This document shows positions 1 to 7,815 of a stretch of 12,918 nucleotides of DNA, piece after piece. The DNA is from Auxenochlorella pyrenoidosa. Its lineage: Eukaryota > Chlorophyta > Trebouxiophyceae > Chlorellales > Chlorellaceae. The stretch is from assembly GCA_001430745.1 (NCBI GenBank), contig KQ482041.1:982989-995906 (forward strand). Direction: 5' to 3'. The stretch's first letter is position 1. Each line of letters starts with the position of its first letter. The position numbers were made by a program, and so were the translations under genes. Under the pieces are notes generated by a model. The model was given only the letters and a program-made list of their open reading frames with translations. It was not told where the DNA came from and did no database searches.

Positions 1-3000
1 TTGCGCTGCACCCCACGGCGCCACTGTGCCTGCCCCAACTGTTCTGCCGCGTCCAACGACACCACACCCCAACCCCGGGCTGTGAGACCTTGCGCGGCAT
101 GCGCACCTGCATCGCGTTGTCCACCAGCCGGCGGTGCTTCAGCTGCCGGATCTTTTCAAAGTCCTCCTCGGTCAGGATGCGCCCCCACTCCAGGGGCACG
201 TCATCCCCGCCCTCTGCCGCCCCGCCCTCGCCGCCCTTGGCAGCGGCCAGCTGCTTTTTGAGCTGCGCGATGCTGCCCTCCTGCGGCGCCTTTTTGGGCC
301 GCTTGGCCTCCGCCTCCGCCGCCGCCGCTGCACCGCGCTTGCCTCGCCGCTGCACCCGCTGCTGGCCCTCACCCTCCTCTTCATCATCCTCGCCGCTGCT
401 GCTTGCTGCCTCCTCCTCCTCCTCCTCGCCTTCGCCTTCGCTGCCGTTGCCTCCCTCCTCCTCATCCTCGTCGTCTGATCCAAGCTCCACCGCCTCCTCC
501 TCGTCGCTGCCGCTGCCCTCTTGCTCCTCATCCTCCTCGCCCCCCTCCTCGTCTGTGCTCCAGCCCTCACTGTCGCTGCCGCTGCCCTCCTCGCCGTCCT
601 CGTCCCCGTCGCTCAGGCCGCCCGCCAGCTCCTGCCCCTCGCCCGCCTCCTTCCCTTCCTCCGCGCCCTCGCTGCCGCCCCCCTCCTCGTCGCTGCCCTC
701 CTCGTCCTCCCCCTCGCTCTCGCTGATCAGCTCGCCGTCGCTGTCAAACCGCCCCTCGCGCAGCGCCCGCTCCAGCAGCTCTGCGCCCTCCACGCGCGTC
801 GCGATCTGCACGCCGCGCCGGTTGGGGCGAGGTGTGTTTTGGGGGCTTTTGAACGGGTCCCGGCAGCCGCATGTGCCACGCCTGCCTCATTGCGGGCCTG
901 CATGGCCCCTGCAGGCGTGCCCCGGCATGCACGCGGCCCACGTGTCGATGCCTAGGTGCTGCATCCTCCAGGATTGCCGCGCAGCTGAGAGAGCCCGCCG
1001 GTGCCCAGCCGTGCAAGCCCCTGCGCACCTGCGCAGCGCCATACTGCCGCATGCCGGCGGCCAGGTCGGCGCCGCGCCCGCGGTCCCGCTTCTCCAGCAT
1101 CCCGGGGGCCAGCTCCCTGCGCGGGGGGACCATGAGTGCAGCACGGGGACTGTGAGGCCAGCACAGAGCAGATACATACTGAGACGGAGCCAGCAGAGGT
1201 AGGACGCAGGCGCGTGCAAGCTGTGCAGCCGAGCAGGCCCTGTGCCGGCCAGCTCAATGCTCAGTCCGGGGGCGCACGGCCGCCGCGCCCGCGCGCGCCC
1301 ACCTGAACAGCCCGATGAGGCTGCGCGCCGCCGAGGACACCTCCTTGTTGCGGAACTTCTTGTAGGCCGTCAGGTCCTGCAGCAGCGGGGCGGGGGCGCG
1401 AGACAAGGGGATGGATGGGGGCCGGAATGGGCAGTGCAGGGTGCCAGGCGGGGCGGCCGCAAAACTGCAGACAGGCATGTCGGGCGCAGCACCAAGCCTG
1501 CCCTGGCCATCTCGTCTGCAGCAGTTGTGCGGCTTTGAACCAATGCTGCATGGGCAGTAGCGCCATCCTCGCCGCCAGCCCCGCCCCTGCTGCCCGCCCC
1601 GCCCTTGCCTGCAGCAGCTCGGGCGTCATGACCAGCGGGCAGCGCGTGCAGATCTCCCGCACCGACTTGATGCCGATGGTCATCACCTCTGGCCGCGCCC
1701 TGCGGCAGGCAAGCCAGCGGCGGCAGGGATTAGGTGCACAGAGCCAAGCGGGGCCGGGCGGGGGTGGGTGCAGGCAGGTCCCACCACCGTTCCGCCCTCT
1801 CACATGCCTGCCTAACGGCGTGCTGCACCCACCGCTGCAACCGTCAGCACTTGCCTGCCAGGCACCAACTGGCCCACCAGTGGGCGCCCAAGAGGCGCAG
1901 GCTCTCCTGCCACAGCCCACAGCCGTGCCCGGCAGGCATGAGGGTTCTGCCAAGCCTGATCGCAGGGGAGTCCCACCTGTCGTGCACAAATTGGTCCACC
2001 AGCTGGCGCAGCACGGGGGCCAGAGTCTCGGGGGGCACCAGCTCGTGGCAGGCCTGCGGGAGCAGCGGGGACCGCCCTCGGCGGATTTGCTCGCCCTGCT
2101 GTGTGCCCCGGGGCTGCCTGCCTGCGGCCATGGGCGCCGCGACCTTCTCATGGCACCCTGCAGGCCCTCCTGGAGCCAGTCCTAGCGGTGCGCACAGCGC
2201 CACCCGCCCCTGCTGCCCGCCCGGCCCACCTGCACCAGCGCTGCCAGGATGACGGTGACGTCGCGCTGGCTGGGGTTGATGTACTTCTGCTGACATGCAA
2301 GGAGGAGGTGACACGTCAGGTACCGCAGGCGGATGCGCGCAGCAGCGTGGCAGGTGCGCCAGTGCCCGCCTCCCTGGCCCATGAGGCCTGTAATACCCCA
2401 CCCACCCCCACCCCACCCCGCCTGCCTGCAGAAAGGGGTAGAAGTTGAGCAGCAGCAGCTTGTGCACGCCCACGGCGCGCGACACAACATTGACGAGCGC
2501 GATGCGCGCCTCAAACCGCTCCCGCCCGCCCTGCAACCGCCGAAACAGCTTCTCCGCCCAGCCCTGCAGCAGCCGGGTGTCAGGAGGGGAGGGGCCTTCG
2601 GCGTGGCTGCTTCCCGCCCTCGCCCAAGCTGCGCAGCCTTAAGGCATCTGTGCCGACTTGTCCCTGCCACTGGCGCGCTGCAGAGCAGTGCGCGCCGCCG
2701 TCGCCGAATCGTTCAGGATCCAACCCGGCCCCACCTGCGGGTCGTGCAGCAGCTGCAGCGCCGCAAAGCTCTCGTGCCGCGCGCCCTCCTGCTTGCGCTC
2801 TGCGCGCTTCACCGCCGCCTGCGGGGGGTGGCGGGACGGCAGCCGACGCAAGGGATCGCACCCAGCATACAAGTACAGGCAGGACGGCCCGCCTGCGCTG
2901 TGCCACCCTGGCATGACGAACCTGCTCAGTGGGCCCCTCCCCCCAGGCAGGAGTGCAACGCCGGGCGCCCCACCTGCACGCGCTTGAGCTTCTTCTGCTT

Positions 3001-5030
3001 TTTCTTCTTGCTGGAGTTGGTGCCCTTGTGGTAGGCCGAGTAGACGTCCTCCTTGGAGGGGCCCTGCACCGCGGGGCGCTCCTCGTCCTCGCTGTCGCTG
3101 CCTGCTAGGCGACGGCGGGGCGAGGGAGCGGGGGCGAGAGCTCGGTGTGCGGCTCGGCGGCAAGTGCAGGGCGCCGGCCTCTGGCAGGTGCTGCCTCGGT
3201 CTTCCCGAGCGCGCTCGAGCGACCAGCTCTGACATCCCATCCCCACCCCCCACTCTGCCAGGCCAGGCTTTGCAAGCTGGCCAGCCCAGGCGCCCTTGGT
3301 TCCAGGCAGGCTGCCGCCCGCGGCGCCGCTCCTCACCGTCGCCCTTCTCCGCCTCTGCCGCGTCCTGCCCCAGGAAGAACTTGAGGGCGGCCAGCATGAT
3401 GCGCGACGACTTGTGCAGCGCGGCGGCGGCGATGACGTTGACGGTCTTGGCGTCGCGCCACACGTGGCGCCGCCACATCTCGGTCAGCACCGCCAGGCCC
3501 TTCTTGGCGGCGCCCTCGTGCTCGTCCTGGATGACGCTGCAGCAGGAGGCCGGGGCAGGGGGCCGGGGGATTGTGGGCTGCTGGGGCTCCGCAGTGGCTG
3601 CTCCGCCTACAGCGGGTCGGCTGTCCCCTTGTCCCGGGTTGCGCTGCGAGGCCTGCGGGGAGCGGCGGGGCGGAAAGCACCGGGAGGCAGAGCAGGTGCC
3701 AGAGCGCAGGTGCAAGGGGCCCAACAACCGCGCCAGGGCGGGGCCCAGCACCGTGTTGCGCAGCTGGGGGGCCCCCACCTGTACATGAAGTTCTGCACCG
3801 CGCGGTTGAGCCGCTCGTTGCGCCCCCGCTTGTTGCTGTTCTTGATGTCGGCGGTGACGTGGCGGAACACCAGCTGGCGCAGCGCCTTGTCCTGCACGGC
3901 GTGTGTGCGTGAGTGTGGGTGTTTGGGTGGGTGGGTGGGTGGGCGGGGGCGCGCAGCACGTGGGAGGGTTGGCCCCCGTCCTGGGTGCAGGGGCGCAGGG
4001 GGCTGTGCAGCAGGCACGGCGGCAGGGCAGGGATGCTCGGCTGCTGCCAGGGCGGGAGCAGGGCACATGTGCTGGCAGCGGCCAGCGGTGCGGTGCGGGC
4101 CCACCTGCACCCGGAACAGGCGGAAGAGCAGCGGCAGCAGCACCGTGGGCGACAGCTGCTGCCGGTTGCGCAGCAGGATGAGTGCCTTGACCAGCGTCTG
4201 CAGGCGGGGTGGGGCAGCACGCGGCAGCTGCCATTAAGGGGTGGACGAGGAGCAGGCCGCCAAGTGGTGCACGACAGCAGCAGGCTCGGGAGCCTGCCCA
4301 GCACGTGCCTCAGGCGCGCCTCTTTGTTTTGCCCAGCAGCAGCTGCAAGCGGGCGAGGCAGCGGCCGGGCGGGGCGAGGCGGCGGCTGCGGGGCGCGCCT
4401 GGCGCAGCGCCGGCTCCAGCACCGCGTGGTGCTTGTCCAGAAGCTCCATCAGGTCTTTGGCAAAGTCCTCGGCAAACTTGGGGTAGCTGGAGGACACCTG
4501 CGGGGAGCGCCCGAACCGGCCGCCAGCTCAGCAATCGCGCGCGCGGCCCCTCCTCCAGTGCATGTCCATCGGCAGAGAGGCATGTCCAGCGCAATGGTCC
4601 TGCTGGCAGGGGAGACGCTGGCGTCCCCATGGTCCACCTTGCCTGCGCAATGAAGTTGGCCAGGTCTCCAAACTCGCTGCCATCCTGGCTGGGCTTGAGC
4701 AGGAACAGCTGCAGGCAGGCCTTGTAGTGGCGCCACTGCAGCTGGAACTCATCCGAGTAGCCCAGAGGGTCGCGCTTGATATTGCCCTGCATGGCGCAGA
4801 TGGGTGGGCGTCACAGGCGAGCAGGCAGGCAGCAGGCGGCAAGGCTGGCGGCGGCGGCAGCGGTGCTCAGGCGCGGTGAGTGGCGGGCTGCTCCGCCGCT
4901 GGAATCGAATATGTATGTCTGCAGCACGCGCTTCGGGCGGTCAGTGGGCGCAACAAAGAGCATGCAGGGGAGCGCGGGTTGTCACAGCGCTTGCCTGCAG
5001 AGTGAGCAGGTCGGCTCCCGACACCGACAT
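1..5030 (-). CDS. SDA1: SDA1 homolog, 60S ribosome biogenesis factor (3' end off the left edge)
   Basis: SDA1/SDAD1 proteins are nucleolar and nuclear factors needed for 60S subunit maturation and export. I rebuilt 15 exons: 5030-4995, 4786-4643, 4497-4399, 4197-4105, 3891-3779, 3536-3337, 3101-2974, 2818-2735, 2563-2426, 2286-2230, 2053-1977, 1699-1609, 1376-1303, 1116-1029 and 805-107. All join in frame and give about 707 residues, close to the whole family length. Family blocks appear in order: NIKRDP near residue 14, VTADIKNSN and QNFMY near 136-161, DAKTVNVIA near 190, NFYPFLQ near 340, QFVHDR near 385, EICTRCPLVMT near 405, then a long acidic stretch and RILTEEDFEKIR near 685. The start is the first ATG after an in-frame TAG at 5051-5049. 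Introns 1, 2, 3, 9 and 12 appear to start with GC. A possible next exon begins at position 5 (AG at 7-6). The family call is firm; exon 1 is the least certain part. Confidence 0.93.
290..720 (-). repeat. Low-complexity GAG/GAC/AGC-rich coding tract in SDA1
   Basis: The last visible SDA1 exon contains a long run of Glu, Asp, Ser and Gly codons, at about residues 495-620. It is followed by a basic Arg/Lys patch and an Ala run. On the plus strand it reads as CTC, CTG, GTC and GCT triplets, so several long plus-strand frames stay open by chance. Acidic and Lys-rich segments are normal in the C-terminal half of SDA1 proteins; here the tract is long and highly repetitive. Confidence 0.8.
2397..2420 (-). 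repeat. G-run (quadruplex-type) at the start of SDA1 intron 9
   Basis: In the SDA1 sense strand this interval has five consecutive runs of three to five G separated by single T. It begins 5-6 nt after the exon 9 boundary at 2426. That spacing and run length fit an intramolecular RNA G-quadruplex. It sits beside a GC-type donor and also contains the nearest alternative GT. Quadruplex formation is inferred from composition only. Confidence 0.55.
3917..3949 (+). repeat. GGGT microsatellite with quadruplex potential, in SDA1 intron 4
   Basis: A short tandem GGGT array lies inside the intron between SDA1 exons 4 and 5, flanked by GTGT-rich sequence. The G-rich strand is the plus strand, so it is the template strand for SDA1; the transcript carries the C-rich copy. 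It has more than four G-triplets with short loops, which satisfies the usual G4 pattern. It is probably length-polymorphic. Confidence 0.6.
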
Positions 5031-5158
5031 TGGTACCGGGTACTGATGCTACCACAGGGCTAGCGGCCACAGCTGTGCGCCTATAGCTGCGCAGTGTCTT
5101 CCTAGCAGCCCCGCATGCACTTTGACGCGCCTGCTGCTGTGAACAAAAGCTACAGAAG

Positions 5159-5194
5159 GGTATAAATTAGCGGTTATAAGCGACGGAGCATATA
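5159..5194 (-). promoter_or_regulatory. TATA-like cluster upstream of SDA1
   Basis: Three A/T-rich motifs cluster 130-165 bp upstream of the SDA1 start codon: TATAAATTA on the plus strand, the palindromic TTATAA near 5175 and an ATATAT run near 5187. They stand out in GC-rich DNA and are placed plausibly for SDA1 transcription initiation on the minus strand. The call rests on composition and position only. Confidence 0.3.
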
Positions 5195-5712
5195 TCGGAG
5201 ACAGCCAGCAGGGGCGGCGCAAGGCGCTGGCGCCGGGAATTGAGCGCATGTTGGCTGCGCTGCTGGCGCGCAAGTTGACTCCGTTCGGCTCGTCGTGCGG
5301 CTGGTCACTCCGGCACCACTTGTACGTAGAAATCGTCAAATACAGCATGGGAGATCATCTGGCAGGTGATGCAGCTGATGGCAGTTGTTGTCCAGCATGG
5401 TTCTGCGCTTGCCCAACGTCCAGGCGTGGGTGTTGAGGGTGTTGAGGTCCATTCTCCGCCCGCATATTCATGATCTACCATCATTTGTAGGGTTCGTTGA
5501 GGGGACGGATGTTCTGAACAGCAAGAGCTTGTCAGCTGGGCTGTAGGGGGTTACAAACTGCACCTCAAGCTTTCAAGCCAACCCCGAGAGGATGCTGCAT
5601 CTGGGCGGCCCAAGAAATCTGTGTGCTGGATGTAATGCAGCCGTGTGGCAGGCATGGAGCAGGTGGATGGCTCGGAGCGGCCCCATGCAACGCTCCTCCA
5701 CCCTTCCACACC

Positions 5713-5767
5713 ATGCATGCCAACCATGGCCCCCGGCTCAGCAAGCCTGCTATGCATGCCAACCATG
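5713..5767. repeat. 16-bp direct repeat ATGCATGCCAACCATG, two copies
   Basis: Identical copies lie at 5713-5728 and 5752-5767, 39 bp apart. Each begins with the self-complementary ATGCAT. The sequence between them is not duplicated. They could be paired protein-binding sites or the remains of a local duplication; nothing else in the sequence decides between these. Confidence 0.5.
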
Positions 5768-6195
5768 TTTGTTGCTTCAGTGGAACCTAAATATGCTACA
5801 TAAGCATGCAGAAGATGACCCCTCATACATGCCTCATGTTTAAATAAAGTAGTGCTGCAATCTGGGACTTTGCCAAGGGGTGTGTGATGGGGCAGACAGA
5901 GCGGCCAGAAGAGCTGCCACGGGCCAGGTCCTCGTTGCCTTCATCTACAGCGCAATATTCACAATGCGTCTTGTACAAAAATCAGCATTAAAGTTCAAAT
6001 TGGGTAATTGATTGCAGCAGAGCATGTTGAGATGAACGCAGGAATGCCTTGCGACCTTCCTTGCTGCTCACCAGGAGGCATCACCGCGCTGCCGTCGCTG
6101 CTGCCCTTTGCCGCACGGCCACTCACTGCAACAGGAGCTTCCACCCTAACCGATCAGCTATCAGAGGTATACCATCCTTCTTCTCTGCTTCAAAA

Positions 6196-6207
6196 GCAAA
6201 TATTTGC
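6196..6207. promoter_or_regulatory. Perfect 12-bp palindrome GCAAATATTTGC upstream of the gankyrin-like gene
   Basis: The palindrome lies 255 bp before the ATG, in the region expected to hold the promoter or 5' UTR. A shorter palindrome, GGTATACC, is at 6166-6173. Perfect palindromes of this size are typical of dimeric DNA-binding sites, but no specific factor can be assigned. Confidence 0.25.
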
Positions 6208-6427
6208 ACTGGTGAGTGTTCGCCGGGTTCAGTTTACCCAGCTGGCGCTTATTCAGCCGGCGCAGCTTATTCTACTGCATCCTTTAATTGGCTTGAAGTG
6301 CCAGAAGTGCGCGGAAACGTCCCTCTCGTCACTGTCACAGCGCTACCGCCACTCCTGCGCCGCCACTCCCGCCTGGCCCCGGCGCGCTCTTTACGCTGTA
6401 GATCTCAGGCCCATTTTTGAAGGGAAC

Positions 6428-6433
6428 CACGTG
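6428..6433. promoter_or_regulatory. CACGTG (G-box-type) hexamer just before the gankyrin-like start codon
   Basis: CACGTG is the core bHLH/bZIP site in green plants. Here it lies 28 nt before the start codon, so it is probably within the 5' UTR or near the transcription start. A single hexamer can occur by chance. Confidence 0.2.
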
Positions 6434-6461
6434 AAACTTGGCCTAAGCATCGTCTAAGAGC

Positions 6462-7567
6462 ATGGAGGCGGCGGTGGAGGCGGCCCGTCGCGGCGATGTC
6501 CTGCACTTTGCGGGCCTGCCGGCCGACCAGGTGGCGCCGCTCCTGAGGCAGAGGGACGAGGACAGGCGCTCCCTGCTGCACACCGCCGCCGCAAGCGGCA
6601 GTCTGGAGCTGGTGCAGTGGCTCGCGGACCATGGCGCTGCAAGCGCTGTGAACGATGCTGATGATGAGGTGGGCGCTGCTCGCCTTGCCTGCATGAGCGT
6701 CACTTGCGAAAGGGTCGGCGTACATGCCAACATGCCCGCACTTGTTCTTCGCATCACATGTGGTCGTGCACCCCTGATCTGTGCTCCTTGGGTCATCTTC
6801 TTGCGGTCCTGAGACTGCACCCCCAGCATCCCTGCTCCCCTCGAACGCGCAGGGGTGGACGCCACTCCACAGCGCCACATCCGCCGGGCACGAGGCCGTG
6901 GCCCGCCTGCTGCTGTCCCTGGGCGCCGACCCCCGCACAGCCACGGAGCAGAAGCGCACCCCGCTGCACTACGCCGCCTCCAAGGGTCAGGCCGCGCTGG
7001 CGGCCGCGCTGCTGGAGGCGGGCGCCGCTGCCGACGCCAAGGATGTCACCGGCAGCACGCCCCTGCACCGAGCAGCCGCCACCGGCAGGGTCGACCTGGT
7101 CAGGCTGCTGCTGGACCAGGGCGCCAAGCTGGAGGCCAGGAACCGGGAGAAGCAGACGCCGCTGCTGCTGGCGGCGCTGGGAGGGCACCACGCAGCGGCG
7201 CTGCTGCTGGCTGGGCGGGGGGCGGATGTGGAGGTGCGGGGGCCGGGGGACCGGAAGCGGAACGTGGTGATTCTCCTGTAACAGGAACTTTTTGGTTGTA
7301 CAGGCTTCACAAGTGCCCTGCTCCGTCGCTCAGCCACCCATCTTCTGGCACCCAGAGTCATGAGTTGCCTGGCTTGCTCACCTGCCGTGCCGCCGCTTTG
7401 CCTTGCATCACCTCAGGCCCATGCGCCCCTCCCATGCCCTGCCGCAGGCGGAGGACGTTGAAGGAGAGACGCCGCTTGGCGCTGCAGCCGCCCACGGCAA
7501 GCTGCGCGAGGGGCTGGCGGCCCTGGCCAAGGGCGAGCTGACCCTGGATGACTTGATGCTCGAGTGA
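6462..7567 (+). CDS. PSMD10: Gankyrin-like ankyrin-repeat protein (26S proteasome assembly chaperone)
   Basis: Gankyrin (PSMD10/Nas6) binds the proteasome ATPase Rpt3 and guides assembly of the 19S particle in cytosol and nucleus. Exons are 6462-6668, 6853-7233 and 7448-7567, joined by GT-AG introns in phase 0, giving 235 residues; human gankyrin has 226. After an N-terminal capping helix pair (about 1-35), ankyrin units occupy about 36-69, 70-103, 104-137, 138-170, 171-203 and 204-235. Gankyrin-like blocks include GWTPLH at 70, TPLHYAASKG near 105 and DAKD followed by LHRAA near 132-144. An in-frame TAA at 6444-6446 lies just upstream of the ATG, which supports this start. The protein is ankyrin units from end to end with no extra domain. 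Ankyrin proteins resemble one another, so orthology is probable rather than proven. Reading through intron 2 gives an early stop at 7279-7281. Confidence 0.85.
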
Positions 7568-7815
7568 TGGAGGAGAGGGAGGAGGGGGCACCTCGCGCCT
7601 GTGCTGATGCAAGCCCATTGCGGCGTGCTGCACACTGGACAATCCCTGGTTGCGGCGCTGCCCCCTGCTCTTCGACCAGTGCTTGCGCCTGCGCAAAACT
7701 GGCCATCCATGAACTCTGCGCGCCAGCAGACTGCTCTTCCTCCTGTATTAAATGCTTGGATTCAATGAAATGCAACCAGCGGCAGCAGTGGCATTGGACG
7801 AGAGATGAGGGCGCT
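7568..7815. other. Convergent 3' spacer between the gankyrin-like and PsbP-like genes
   Basis: Only 248 bp separate two stop codons that face each other, so both 3' UTRs and both poly(A) sites must share this space or overlap. I saw no TGTAA, the usual chlorophyte poly(A) signal, on either strand. The nearest candidate for the plus-strand gene is TGTATTAAA at 7744-7752. No gene is seen here. Confidence 0.5.

Larger units (their letters stand above)
5031..6461. other. Divergent intergenic region between SDA1 and the gankyrin-like gene
   Basis: This 1.4 kb stretch separates two genes transcribed away from each other, so both promoters and 5' UTRs should lie here. It is clearly less GC-rich than the genes. 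The open frames of 60-150 codons inside it lack the strong G/C third-position bias of the real exons, and none gave a family match I recognise. It holds A/T-rich motifs near 5159-5194, a 16-bp direct repeat near 5713-5767, an AATAAA at about 5844-5849, a TGTAA near 5633, a 12-bp palindrome at 6196-6207 and a CACGTG at 6428-6433. I see no tRNA or clear snoRNA. Confidence 0.6.

Noticed and set aside
90..1202. Plus-strand open frame of 370 codons, Ser/Pro-rich
   Set aside because: It is the antisense of the SDA1 acidic exon and its repeat triplets. The minus strand carries conserved SDA1 residues, and this frame crosses SDA1 introns.
2639..4234. Minus-strand open frame of 531 codons
   Set aside because: It reads straight through SDA1 introns. 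Only exons 6 and 8 are in the correct frame inside it; exons 4, 5 and 7 are in other frames.
5551..5843. Overlapping small open frames on both strands
   Set aside because: Composition, the repeated MVGMH-like words from the direct repeat, and lack of any family match suggest chance frames.
6008..6457. Plus-strand frame of 149 codons ending 4 nt before the gankyrin-like ATG
   Set aside because: It lacks the G/C third-position bias of the true exons and shows no known motif. It most likely lies in the promoter or 5' UTR.
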